DNA of 64,000 nucleotides from Bacillota bacterium (lineage in GTDB: Bacteria; Bacillota; Clostridia; Oscillospirales; Ruminococcaceae): NCBI GenBank assembly GCA_023415575.1, contig JAEZKF010000027.1, positions 1 to 64,000 on the forward strand, in the 5' to 3' direction. The translations under genes were made by a program, and so were the position numbers. Numbering within the stretch: the first letter of the stretch is position 1; the number at the start of each line of letters is the position of its first letter. The notes beneath the pieces were generated by a model. The model was given only the letters and a program-made list of their open reading frames with translations. It had not been told where the DNA came from and ran no database searches. Below are positions 37,926 to 46,665 of the stretch, one piece after another.

Positions 37926-39934
37926 TCCTCCCACTCACCTTTCTCTTCGTTTTCGATTTGCTCTCCCCGCAGCTTAAACCGTGCCGCAAGGTCTGCCAGT
38001 TCGCGCGAATAGGCCGAAAGCTGCTCGCTGAGTACGGCAGACTCCCTGCTTGCGTCAAGGTTATGCCGTGCAAGCTCGGAAATCCGGGTGATGTCGCCCG
38101 AGACATGGTCAAGCGCCTCTTTCTCGCTTCGCACCGACCCGACCAGCTCCTCCGTAATTTCTGAGATTCGGCGGGAGATATTGGAGATCTGCTCCATAAA
38201 CTCGGCAGTCAGCCGCGCGTACTTGACGCCGTCCGCTACTGCGGCGCGGGAATGTGCAATCATCTCTGCCGTCTGCTGGGAGGACTGGGCGCTCTTTGCA
38301 GCAAGCTCCCGAACCTCCATCGCCACCACGGCAAAGCCCTTGCCGGCTGCTCCGGCGCGTGCCGCCTCTACCCCTGCATTAAGGGCGAGAATATTGGTCT
38401 GGAAGGCGATATCCTCCATGAATTTGGTGATGTGGGTAATCTCCTCCGCGTTCTTGCGGATGCGCTCCATCGCCTCGAGTGTGTTGTTCATCTGCTCGCC
38501 GCCCTGCTGGACGCGGTCGACAATCTCGTCGGTCAGGCTGCGGGCAACGTTGACGTTTTCATTGACAACGTTGATTTCAGATGCAATGCGGCCGGTCTCG
38601 GTAACTAGGCGGGAAACCGCCTCGCTCTGGTGCTCCGATGACTCGTGCACAATCTGAGCGCTCGTAGACACCTCACGCGCGCTGTTATCCAGCTGCATGG
38701 CGGATTGCTTGAGGTTTGAAAGAATCTCGTTTAGGAAGGTGATGATGTTGTTGAGCGAATCCTTCATCACCACAAAGTCTCCGGCAAACTCGCCTTGTAC
38801 CTTTACATTGAGGTTGTATTCAGACAAGGCTTCCAGTGCCTCGCGCAGCTTGAATATGTAGCCGCTGACATCGTTTATGGTATCGCGCAGGGCAGTTGAC
38901 AGCGTCTGCGCCTCATCCTTTGTCGTGATAACCTCCACGGGCGTTGTGAGGTCTCCGCGGGCAAGGCCCTGGATGCGGTCGGTGACGCTTGCAATCGACC
39001 GGGATATCTGCCCCGAGAACCGCCTGATATACAGAAGCGAAAGCAGGAGAAGTACTGCTACCATCATAACGCTGTAGATGATAAAGCGGTTTGTGGTCGC
39101 GGTAAACTCCGACTTGGGTACGAGGATTGCTATATACCAGTTCACCCCGCGCACCGGTGCATAGGCCACATAGGTATCGCTGCCGCTGATGGGCACCTCC
39201 CCAACGCCAATCTCGCCCGCCTTGATGTTCTCGGCAAGGGCCTTCATGGCGGTATCAGAGGCATATAGGGAATCCATCGTATGATGATTCACAACCAAAT
39301 CGGTATCGGCATGGGCAACAATCTTACCGTCCCTATTGATAATCAGCGCATGGCCGTCCTGACCGATATGGATGTTGGAAAGGACGTCATTGAGGAGGTC
39401 ATAGCGGTAGGCGCCAACAAGGTAGTAGGCGATGGTATCTCCATTATAAACAGGTATGCCCACCGAAATCTGCAGGCTGTCGTCCGATACCGAGGTATCG
39501 TCTATGACAAGATTCCTCGTTTTCTGCAGCATGGAGTACAGGTATCCGTCCTTGATGCTTGCCGGGCTATCCGCATAGCCGGTGTAGAGTTTGCCGTCCG
39601 GCGAATAGAGGCCGAGCCACACAAACTCAATGCCTGAGGCGCTCTGCACAAGCTGCTGCTTCTTTTGCTCAAGGCTTGTTTCAGCCGAGGTCAGCGTGTC
39701 ATTCTCTGCTAGCATTAGGATGCGGTCACTGAGCAGGTGCAGGTTTCCCTCCACGCTCTGGGCTGCAATCTTTGCAAAGGGCTCCAGTGTACTTTTTAGG
39801 GTCGTATCGGTCAAAGAATCAGCCGATATGGCAAGGGTTACCGTCACAGCAATTGCAACGACTAAAACAACGATAACAGTATTGAGTATGATTTTGCCTT
39901 TAATACTTTTCAAACGGGTATCCCTTCCTTTCAT
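37922..39934 (-). CDS. Methyl-accepting chemotaxis protein with dCache sensor
   Basis: A 670-residue receptor: membrane helix 1 (about 13-35), an extracellular double-Cache domain (about 40-275; FVWLGLYSPDGKLYTGY, LYASDTAMKALAENI), helix 2 (about 284-303), HAMP (about 305-360), then a long coiled signalling domain with tip ILALNAGVEAARAGAAGKGFAVVA. dCache receptors usually sense amino acids or other small molecules. No che or flagellar gene is in view. The ATG at 39934 has no clear binding site; GGAAGGG lies 8 bases before a TTG at codon 8 (39913), a credible alternative start. Confidence 0.93.
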   Translation of the reverse strand: MKGRDTRLKSIKGKIILNTVIVVLVVAIAVTVTLAISADSLTDTTLKSTLEPFAKIAAQSVEGNLHLLSDRILMLAENDTLTSAETSLEQKKQQLVQSASGIEFVWLGLYSPDGKLYTGYADSPASIKDGYLYSMLQKTRNLVIDDTSVSDDSLQISVGIPVYNGDTIAYYLVGAYRYDLLNDVLSNIHIGQDGHALIINRDGKIVAHADTDLVVNHHTMDSLYASDTAMKALAENIKAGEIGVGEVPISGSDTYVAYAPVRGVNWYIAILVPKSEFTATTNRFIIYSVMMVAVLLLLSLLYIRRFSGQISRSIASVTDRIQGLARGDLTTPVEVITTKDEAQTLSTALRDTINDVSGYIFKLREALEALSEYNLNVKVQGEFAGDFVVMKDSLNNIITFLNEILSNLKQSAMQLDNSAREVSTSAQIVHESSEHQSEAVSRLVTETGRIASEINVVNENVNVARSLTDEIVDRVQQGGEQMNNTLEAMERIRKNAEEITHITKFMEDIAFQTNILALNAGVEAARAGAAGKGFAVVAMEVRELAAKSAQSSQQTAEMIAHSRAAVADGVKYARLTAEFMEQISNISRRISEITEELVGSVRSEKEALDHVSGDITRISELARHNLDASRESAVLSEQLSAYSRELADLAARFKLRGEQIENEEKGEWEE

Positions 39935-40004
39935 CCGAAAAAAATGCGGGCGTAAGCTCGCATCATTTCCAGAAATTTATGTAAAAAGAATGATAACTAT
40001 TAAC

Positions 40005-40032
40005 ATTTTATCATAGTTTGTGTTGAAGTCAA
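40005..40032 (-). promoter_or_regulatory. Promoter of the chemoreceptor operon
   Basis: TTGACT (40027-40032) and TAAAAT (40005-40010) on the minus strand with 16-base spacing, about 70 bases before the ATG. Confidence 0.6.
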
Positions 40033-40076
40033 TCGAAATTTAGCAGTTTTGGCAAGGTGATGTATATCGGTCAAAG

Positions 40077-40107
40077 AAAAAAGTGCTGCCGTTGCATACA
40101 GCAGCAC
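40077..40107 (-). terminator. Terminator downstream of the acetyltransferase gene and repeats
   Basis: GTGCTGC and GGCAGCAC arms around a 10-base loop, followed by TTTTTT on the minus strand. The acetyltransferase transcript would read through both 136-bp repeats before ending here. Confidence 0.7.
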
Positions 40108-40226
40108 AAATATAGCATTATAAGCAAAAGCAGGCATGATGCTGTTTGCGTTATTACCTCATACCGCGCTGCACTTTGCAAGGACCTCATCCGACACTTC
40201 GCATGGTCATACTGCGTTTGACCGTT

Positions 40227-40362
40227 ACCTCATCCGGCGCTAACGCGCCACCTTCTCCTATTAGGAGAAGGCTTTAGCCTAGCGGAATTATTGGCTTTTC
40301 CTTTATACGTCAAGTCTTGCTTGACATTGAGAAGCTGTCGAGCGCAGCGAGACTGATGAGGT
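40227..40362. repeat. 136-bp interspersed repeat, copy 1
   Basis: Bounded by inverted ACCTCATC (40227-40234) and GATGAGGT (40355-40362). Inside are three hairpins: GGCGC/GCGCC, CCTTCTCC/GGAGAAGG and GTCAAG/CTTGAC. It differs from copy 2 at one position by my reading. No coding capacity. It looks like a miniature inverted-repeat element mobilised in trans, or a bacterial interspersed repeat. Confidence 0.85.
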
Positions 40363-40431
40363 ATATTGGAGAAGGCTAAGACTTCATGCAAATTTAGTTT
40401 TTCCTAGCCACGTCAAGCTTGTTACGTTATT
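40363..40431. repeat. Diverged fragment of the same repeat between the two copies
   Basis: The 69 bases between the copies hold GGAGAAGGCTAAGAC, then GTTTTTCCTAGCCACGTCAAG-like sequence, matching the middle of the 136-bp unit in order but with changes. A shorter piece (ACCTCATCCG, about 40190) precedes copy 1. The site has received such elements more than once. Confidence 0.5.
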
Positions 40432-40567
40432 ACCTCATCCGGCGCTAACGCGCCACCTTCTCCTATTAGGAGAAGGCTTTAGCCTAGCGGAATTATTGGC
40501 TTCTCCTTTATACGTCAAGTCTTGCTTGACATTGAGAAGCTGTCGAGCGCAGCGAGACTGATGAGGT
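40432..40567. repeat. 136-bp interspersed repeat, copy 2
   Basis: Same length, same termini (40432-40439 and 40560-40567) and same orientation as copy 1, 205 bases downstream. It ends 24 bases after the acetyltransferase stop codon at 40592 (minus strand). Confidence 0.85.
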
Positions 40568-40591
40568 GTACTCCAATTGGCGAGCTACTCA

Positions 40592-41476
40592 TCAACCCTG
40601 CACTCTCCACCAACTATAATTTGAATACGGTCGAAAGCCGATGCTGTAATAAAAGGGCTGCAGAGAGCTTGCAAGGATTCGGGCTGCGCCGGCGGCGGCA
40701 CAGCGGGCAATCCCCTCCCGCATACCGGCTTTGGCAAGCCCAAGGCCACGGTAGGCGGGGTCTGTTCCGACCGTCACTGCCATTGCAGTTTGCTGCTTCG
40801 GCTCGTACATTAAGGAGCACAGAGACGCAAAGTCACCGTTTGGGGCAACCACGGCAATAATAAGACTTAAATCAACGTTGGGCCGTAAAAGCAGCTGCCT
40901 ATAGGTTCTTTCTCTCTCAGGTGTAAACACAAACTCTTCGCTGCCAAATCGATGATTTAAAACGATGTGCAACACCTTTGCAAAGCGTTCTAAGTCAAAG
41001 GTCTCCTTCATGCTCGTGACTGTAAAGCCATCGGGCAAGCGATAGGTCAGGTCTGCGTTATGTACTGCAAGGCCTGCAACACTGGCTTTTTGCTCGGTTG
41101 CAGTGTAGCCATCCCTTGCTGCTATCTCCTGAAACATCGCGTCGGTATCGGCAATCAACACCTCAGAGGTGCCATCCTGATTCAAACTTTGTCTTGCATA
41201 GGATAGGATCTCTCCCCATAGGTACTCATACCCGCGCATGGTAAAGCAATAGGCTCTGCCCGGCTGCATATCAAAAATCGCCATACCCACCACTTCATCG
41301 CCGAGCTCCCACAGTCCGATTCTGCTAAGGGCATTGCTGTCTGAATGGATAACCGTATGGTCCCAACGTGCAAATGTATAATAGTCATCTGCAAGCTTTA
41401 CGATAAAGGAGCGAACCTTAAAGTAGTCCTCCGAAAAACCGGGAACCCGCGCATAGTTCCGAAAGCTGATCTTCAT
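40592..41476 (-). CDS. GNAT-family N-acetyltransferase
   Basis: A 294-residue protein with a C-terminal GNAT domain: MAVTVGTDPAYRGLGLAKAGM contains the acetyl-CoA pyrophosphate loop (R-x-x-G-x-G/A form), followed by ILASSLQPFYYSIGFRPY. The N-terminal half (about 1-140) may be a second, degenerate GNAT fold (GLWELGDEVVGMAIFDMQPGRAY). Substrate unknown. The binding site before the ATG is atypical (GGTGGTGAAAAGGG abuts the start). Confidence 0.82.
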   Translation of the reverse strand: MKISFRNYARVPGFSEDYFKVRSFIVKLADDYYTFARWDHTVIHSDSNALSRIGLWELGDEVVGMAIFDMQPGRAYCFTMRGYEYLWGEILSYARQSLNQDGTSEVLIADTDAMFQEIAARDGYTATEQKASVAGLAVHNADLTYRLPDGFTVTSMKETFDLERFAKVLHIVLNHRFGSEEFVFTPERERTYRQLLLRPNVDLSLIIAVVAPNGDFASLCSLMYEPKQQTAMAVTVGTDPAYRGLGLAKAGMREGIARCAAAGAARILASSLQPFYYSIGFRPYSNYSWWRVQG

Positions 41477-41626
41477 CCCTTTTCACCACCCGGAGCTCAT
41501 TTTTCCATTAAATATAACATATAACGTATGTTTTTTCCATATATAGATTAAAATAGATTGGTGTAATGATCCATATCAGTAAATAATTCTAATGAGATTA
41601 TTGATTTATTCGGGCTTTAACAATGC

Positions 41627-41659
41627 AAAAAGGCAACCCAGACAAAGTCAGGATTGCCT
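41627..41659 (-). terminator. Terminator of the alpha/beta hydrolase gene
   Basis: AGGCAA (41631-41636) and TTGCCT (41654-41659) with inner GAC/GTC pairing, followed by TTTTT on the minus strand. Confidence 0.75.
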
Positions 41660-41679
41660 AACATTGAACATTTAGCAGC

Positions 41680-42468
41680 TTATCGGATGCGGTAAAGCCA
41701 TTCCTCCACAAGCGCGCGGAAGGTTTTTGCTCGATCAATCTGCAGGTTGTGGCCGGCACAATCAAGGACGGTGAAGCTTGCGCGCGGGTAGCAGGGCAGG
41801 ATCTCGTATGCCCCCTCAAAGCCCGTGCAGTTGTCCTGCCTGCCCGTGATAAAGGCCGTGGGAAAGTAGTACCGCCTTGATAAATCAAACTCCAAGGTCT
41901 GCCCCAGCGCATCGATAAAGGCATGGTCGGCAAGGTGGAGATACTGCTCGATGTCCCTGTGGTATTGCTCCTGCGCCTCCTTGGTCTGAACGACCGATAG
42001 TAACGCAAAGGTCTTGCGCTGTTCTGAGGAAAGCGACACCATAAACTCAGGGTCTGATATTAAGACCTGTCGTTCCGGCAAGGTCTGCTTGATATCAGCA
42101 ATATAGGGGCACAAAAACAAAGCACCGAGAATGCGGTCGCTGATTCGCTCGATGATGCCCCGCGCAAGCTGCCCGCCAAAAGACTCACCCACGAGCAGAA
42201 AGGGCGCATCACCTAGCACAAGGTTGATAAACCGAATCAGCACCTCGGTGATGGTGGTATCGTCATAGACCCCCTTACCCGGCTTGGAAAGCCCCATGCC
42301 CGGCAGGTCGGGATAGATGCGCCGATAGCCTCCTATCTCCTCAAAGACGGGCTCAAAGCATCCCGTCATCAGGTGGTGGTCTACCCTTGAGCCATGCAGA
42401 AGCACAACGGGCACACCCTCGCCATACTCCACATAGTGGATGGTGGTGTCGTCAATCCGAACTGTCAT
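41680..42468 (-). CDS. Alpha/beta hydrolase
   Basis: A 262-residue enzyme with all landmarks of the fold: VVLLHGSRVDHH (oxyanion loop), LVGESFGGQLA (nucleophile Ser in G-x-S-x-G), FITGRQDN (acid) and DCAGHNLQ (His). The class includes lactonases, esterases and C-C hydrolases; nothing here picks one. GGAGG precedes the ATG with good spacing. Single gene. Confidence 0.88.
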   Translation of the reverse strand: MTVRIDDTTIHYVEYGEGVPVVLLHGSRVDHHLMTGCFEPVFEEIGGYRRIYPDLPGMGLSKPGKGVYDDTTITEVLIRFINLVLGDAPFLLVGESFGGQLARGIIERISDRILGALFLCPYIADIKQTLPERQVLISDPEFMVSLSSEQRKTFALLSVVQTKEAQEQYHRDIEQYLHLADHAFIDALGQTLEFDLSRRYYFPTAFITGRQDNCTGFEGAYEILPCYPRASFTVLDCAGHNLQIDRAKTFRALVEEWLYRIR

Positions 42469-42610
42469 ATCCTTACCTCCAACCTAGTTCAAAGCTGCCG
42501 GATTGACGCTGCATACATTAAGGATGTTGCGCCCACTCGGTTTATCCTATTATACCACCCTTTTATGCCATTTCCAATATCAGTAAACCACACAATTTGC
42601 AGGATTTACG

Positions 42611-43081
42611 CTACTTGATAATATCCCCAAGCGTAAAGGGCACGACCTTCTTTAGATCGTCGATGCCAAGCTCAATCTGAAACCCAATCCGGCCGCCGCT
42701 AAAGAGGATGGTCTCAAAGTCTTTCGCCGTTTGGTGTATGGTGGTTTGAAACAGCTTTTTCATGCCGATAGGCGAGCACCCGCCGTGGACATAGCCGGTA
42801 AGACCCAGCAAATCCTTGGATTTAAGCATCTCAATCGACTTCTCCCCCACATGGGCTGCCGCCTTCTTTAAATCAAGCTCCTCGCATACGGGAACCATAA
42901 ACACATAGTGGGCCCCGCTCTTACCTGTTGTCACAAGCGTTTTAAACACCCGCGCAGGGTCCTGACCCAGTACAGCTGCAACCTCAGTACCGCTGACGAC
43001 ACCGGTATCGGTGTAAAAGTGCTGCTTGTAGGCTATCTTTAAGCTGTCCAGCTTTCGCATCGCGTTTGTCTTGTCCGCCAT
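42611..43081 (-). CDS. ybaK: YbaK/EbsC-type Cys-tRNA(Pro) deacylase
   Basis: A 156-residue editing enzyme that removes cysteine wrongly attached to tRNA-Pro. KQHFYTDTGVVSGTEVAAVLG, VFKTLVTTGK, YVFMVPVCEELDLKKAA and LTGYVHGGCSPIGMKK (active-site Lys in KTL and the GYVHGGCSPIG loop) are family hallmarks. The frame is open for another 136 codons upstream, but these lie across the Ser-rich gene and are spurious. The ATG at 43079-43081 follows GGAAGGG. Confidence 0.94.
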   Translation of the reverse strand: MADKTNAMRKLDSLKIAYKQHFYTDTGVVSGTEVAAVLGQDPARVFKTLVTTGKSGAHYVFMVPVCEELDLKKAAAHVGEKSIEMLKSKDLLGLTGYVHGGCSPIGMKKLFQTTIHQTAKDFETILFSGGRIGFQIELGIDDLKKVVPFTLGDIIK

Positions 43082-43120
43082 AGTGGTGTCCCTTCTTTCC
43101 TTCTGATTACTCCCTACATA

Positions 43121-43152
43121 GAAAAGCACCGTCCGTATTGCGGGACGGTGCT
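43121..43152 (-). terminator. Terminator of the Ser-rich protein gene
   Basis: AGCACCGTCC (43125-43134) pairs with GGACGGTGCT (43143-43152), with TTTT on the minus strand, 15 bases past the stop at 43167. Confidence 0.85.
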
Positions 43153-43166
43153 CTGTATTCGTTTGA

Positions 43167-44264
43167 TTATTCCTCGCTGGAGCTGCCGTCGGACTCTGAG
43201 CCAGAACTGTTCTTGGAGCTGCTAGAGCTGCTCTTACTGGAGCTGCTGCTCTTGCTGGAACTGCTGCTCTTACTTGAGCTGCTACTCTTACTGGAGCTGC
43301 TGCTCTTACTCGAACTGCTCTTGCTGGAGCTTGATTCCTTTGAAGAGCTCTCATTTTCCTCGGAGCTGCTCTCCTCCGAGGACGATTCATCCTCATGGGA
43401 GGTGGAATCGGTCTCGTCATTTGAGGATACATCACCGATGACTTCCTCTTCAAGCGACGAGGTACCGGAGGTAATGAGGTCCTCCTCATAGTACTCGTAC
43501 TCCGAGCCGGTGCCCGAGCTGCTGGAGTCGTTCTCTACGTCGCGCAGGGCGGTGATGATATAGCCCGTTTCCGTCTTTTTGAGGAAGTAGTTCATATACT
43601 TATCGGGGTCGGGCTCGTGGCGGTTGCCCTTTTCGTCAATCTCCCATACGCTGCCCGGCGGCACATAGCCTACCCGCAGGATAATCTCGTCGCCGTTTTT
43701 GGTGATCTTCATAACCTTCGGGGTGTAAACGGCAATCTCCGCCGATGTCGGCACGGTATAAACCTTGTTTTCCTCGTCGTAAACGTAGGTGGTTTCATAG
43801 TCACCGAAGGTCTGGTGCTCCAGCTTTACCTCCGGTCCAAACAGGTTGGCGGCGCGCACATCAAGCTCCGAGGCGGGGATCAGCGAGAAGTTAAACTCAT
43901 CCTTTGCCCACTTGGAATCGTCGTTATTTAAGATGGCTGACCACATCGCCGTTTGCAGCAGCATGGACTGATCAAGGGTTGCAACACTTTCAAATGGCGG
44001 CGGGTCGTACATGACCACCGGCATTAAGAAGCGTTCAAACCGCGCCTTTTCCTTGTCGTTGTTGATAAACGACTGGGTCACGTTCACAATGCCCACAATG
44101 AGCGTTACAATGCCGATTGCACACAGAATCAGCACCAACAGACCAATGGGGGCCGCGATGCGGCTGCCCTTGCGTCTCCGCCTGGGGGACGGCTTCGCAG
44201 ACGGTTTTATGTCCTGCTCGGGCGCAAGCCCGCTTTGAAACAGTTCACTGTCTTTTGTACCCAA
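43167..44264 (-). CDS. Single-span membrane protein with Ser/Lys repeat tail, unknown function
   Basis: A 365-residue protein: basic N-terminus (SPRRRRKGSR), one membrane helix (about 38-62), an outer domain of about 180 residues without a family motif I know (LDVRAANLFGPEVKLEH, VYTPKVMKITKNGDEIILRV), then an acidic Ser/Glu stretch and a tail of SKSSSS-type units to the end. The tail resembles flexible cell-wall-spanning or phosphorylated/glycosylated Ser-rich stalks. It starts at TTG (44262-44264), 9 bases after GGAGG. The repeat DNA has an 18-base period. Confidence 0.75.
   Translation of the reverse strand: MGTKDSELFQSGLAPEQDIKPSAKPSPRRRRKGSRIAAPIGLLVLILCAIGIVTLIVGIVNVTQSFINNDKEKARFERFLMPVVMYDPPPFESVATLDQSMLLQTAMWSAILNNDDSKWAKDEFNFSLIPASELDVRAANLFGPEVKLEHQTFGDYETTYVYDEENKVYTVPTSAEIAVYTPKVMKITKNGDEIILRVGYVPPGSVWEIDEKGNRHEPDPDKYMNYFLKKTETGYIITALRDVENDSSSSGTGSEYEYYEEDLITSGTSSLEEEVIGDVSSNDETDSTSHEDESSSEESSSEENESSSKESSSSKSSSSKSSSSSKSSSSSKSSSSSKSSSSSKSSSSSSKNSSGSESDGSSSEE
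43211..43332. repeat. 18-bp tandem repeats encoding the Ser/Lys tail
   Basis: About six imperfect units of GCTGCTCTTACTGGAGCT type, each encoding six residues (SKSSSS) on the minus strand. Codons vary between units, so the protein sequence rather than the DNA seems conserved, though copy number is likely to be unstable. Confidence 0.8.
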
Positions 44265-44334
44265 GGTCGGATACCTCCTTTACCGGCGCGGCTTTCGCTA
44301 AAGTTTTGCCGAAATGTTCTTTTACAAGAACCAC

Positions 44335-45582
44335 TTAGCGTACCTGTCCGCTGCCGTGTATCACATATTTCACGGATGTCAATTCGTTTAGTCCCATCGG
44401 CCCACGCGTATGCAGCTTCTGGGTCGAGATGCCGATCTCAGCGCCCAGGCCGAACACGCCGCCGTCGGTAAATCGGGTGGAGGCATTGACATACACCGCC
44501 GCCGCGTCGATTTCATTTACAAAGCGTTCGCTGTTTGCGTAGCTTTCGGTCACAATACATTCGCTGTGGCCACTTGAGTATTGTACTATGTGGCTGATTG
44601 CCTCGTCAATGGAATTGACTACCTTGACAGCGAGGATATAGTCTAAAAACTCAGTTGCATAGTCTTCATCCGTCGCGGGTATAACCCCTTGCCCGAGGAT
44701 AGACCGTGTCTGTTCGCAGCCGCGAATCTGCACGTTTTTCTTTTGCAATAAGGCGTTTGCCATAGGCAAAAACTCTTTAGCAACATCCTTGTGCACAAGC
44801 AGGGTTTCCGCCGCGTTGCACACCGACGGACGGGAGGTCTTTGCATTGTATATGATGTTTGCCGCCATCTCCAGGTTGCAGGGGCTGTCGACATAGACGT
44901 GGCAGTTGCCCACGCCCGTTTCAATCACCGGAACGGTGGCGTTCTTCACACACGCCGAGATTAGCCCTGCCCCGCCGCGCGGAATCAGCACATCCACATA
45001 GCCGTTTAGGCGCATGAGCTCGGTTGCGGTCTCGCGCGCGGTGTCGCCGATAATCTGAATGCAGTCCTCATTAAGGCCTGCCGATTTTAAAGCCTTACGC
45101 ATAATGGATACCAAGCAGAGGTTGGAGTGAATAGCCTCCTTGCCCCCGCGCAGGATAACGGCATTTGAGCTTTTTAGGCACAGAACAGCCGCATCCACCG
45201 TGACGTTGGGCCGTGCCTCGTAGATGATGGCAATCACCCCGAGGGGTACGCGTGTCTTTTCAATGCGCAGGCCGTCTGTGTTTACATAGCCGGTTTCAAT
45301 GCGGCCGATGGGGTCGGGCAGCATGATAACCTCGCGCACGGCTTGGGCAATGCCCTTGACGCGGTCTTCGGTCAGACGCAGGCGGTCAAGCAGCGCTGGA
45401 GTAAGGCCTGCCTTCTCTCCCGCCGCAAGGTCGCGGGCATTCTCATTTAAAATCTCCGGGATGTTATCCTCAAGCGCCTGCGCAATGGTAGCGAGCGCCG
45501 TGTTCTTCTCCACAGTGCTTGCGGTTAACAGCGTTCTTGATGCCGCCTTTGCGGCAACGCCAGTCTCGAGTACCGTTCTCAT
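44335..45582 (-). CDS. proA: Glutamate-5-semialdehyde dehydrogenase (gamma-glutamyl phosphate reductase)
   Basis: A 415-residue NADPH enzyme, second step of proline synthesis. [31 protein letters not shown], the catalytic Cys in [15 protein letters not shown], and [22 protein letters not shown]-type [18 protein letters not shown] are diagnostic. AGGAGG lies 8 bases before the ATG. It lies 38 bases downstream of proB in one operon. Confidence 0.97.
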   Translation of the reverse strand: [415 protein letters not shown]

Positions 45583-45620
45583 AACCCATTCCTCCTTTGC
45601 AAGGTATCCTATCTATATGA

Positions 45621-46415
45621 TTACTTCATAAACAGTGTTCCGACGGCCTTACCCTCGAGCAAATCATAAAGGGTCTCGGGGGTAGCGCCGTTAATAATTG
45701 CCATGGTAATGCCCTTTTTAAGGGCTATTTCAGCTGCATGCAGCTTGGTAATCATGCCGCCGGTGCCCATCTCCGAGCCTGCCCCGCCCGCAAGGCTGCA
45801 GATTTCCTCGGTAATCTCGGTAACATGCTCAATTAAGCGGGCATCCTTGTCGGTACGCGGGTCGCCGGTGTAAAGCCCGTCGATGTCGCTGAGCAGAATC
45901 AACGCATCCGCGCTGCATACATCAGCAACCACTGCCGAAAGGGTATCGTTATCGCCGAAGTTGCCGCCGCACTCAATCTCGTCGGTGGCAACGGTGTCGT
46001 TTTCATTTACAACGGGGATACACCCCATATCAAGCAGCCGGCAGAAGGTGTTCTCTACGTTGTGCCTGCGCAGGTCATCATCGATGACATCGCGCGTCAA
46101 AAGCACCTGAGCCACCGTGTGGCTGTATTCGCCAAAGAGCTTATCATATGTATACATAAGCTCGCATTGTCCGACTGCGGCGGCCGCCTGTTTGGTCGGG
46201 ATGTCAGATGGCTTGTGCTTGAGTCCCAGCTTTCCGACACCGACGCCGATGGCGCCGGACGAAACCAGCACGACTTCGCGTCCGGAGTTTTTGATATCCG
46301 CAAGCACCTTGACAAGGCGCTCAATCTTTCTAAGATTCATCCTGCCCGTTTCATGGGCGATGGTGGAGGTGCCCACCTTAACAACGATGCGTTTTGCATC
46401 CTTTATGCTGCACAT
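45621..46415 (-). CDS. proB: Glutamate 5-kinase, short form without PUA domain
   Basis: A 264-residue kinase phosphorylating glutamate for proline synthesis. RIVVKVGTSTIAHETGRMN, VVLVSSGAIGVGVGKLGL, PVVNENDTVATDEIECGGNFGDND and GSEMGTGGMITKLHAAEIA are the amino-acid kinase core. It stops where E. coli ProB (367 residues) would begin its PUA domain, as in several Firmicutes. First gene of proBA. Confidence 0.96.
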   Translation of the reverse strand: MCSIKDAKRIVVKVGTSTIAHETGRMNLRKIERLVKVLADIKNSGREVVLVSSGAIGVGVGKLGLKHKPSDIPTKQAAAAVGQCELMYTYDKLFGEYSHTVAQVLLTRDVIDDDLRRHNVENTFCRLLDMGCIPVVNENDTVATDEIECGGNFGDNDTLSAVVADVCSADALILLSDIDGLYTGDPRTDKDARLIEHVTEITEEICSLAGGAGSEMGTGGMITKLHAAEIALKKGITMAIINGATPETLYDLLEGKAVGTLFMK

Positions 46416-46515
46416 TGCAAGCTTTCCCCTTTTCCCCGTTAAGACTGATACAGCCTGTATATTCTTATTCTTTATCTACAGTTTGTTCCCCGAAGATAAA
46501 AGATTTCTACCGTGC

Positions 46516-46545
46516 ATTATAGCACAATCCCATATAACCCCACAA
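46516..46545 (-). promoter_or_regulatory. Promoter of proBA
   Basis: TTGTGG (46540-46545) and TATAAT (46516-46521), 18 bases apart on the minus strand. The leader of about 95 bases shows no T-box. Confidence 0.65.
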
Positions 46546-46665
46546 GTGCGGGCGGGTGTAATTCACTTAATGTTCAGAATTGGCACCTAATTTGTTCGCA
46601 GAACGCGCACACATTTCCGCGAATTTTAGCAGTTTATAGCAGCAATAGAATCGGAATAATAAGGC

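Noticed and set aside
40227..40567. Possible CRISPR array
   Set aside because: Only two 136-bp units with internal hairpins and a related fragment between them; no short repeats with unique spacers and no cas genes.
42611..43489. A fused 292-residue protein at the ybaK locus
   Set aside because: The upstream half is an Arg/Ala/Pro-rich translation of the Ser-rich gene and its terminator; ybaK has its own start and binding site at 43081.
43138..43491. A Glu/Leu-repeat reading frame on the + strand
   Set aside because: It is the complement of the Ser/Lys repeat tail; the minus-strand gene has the start site, domains and terminator.
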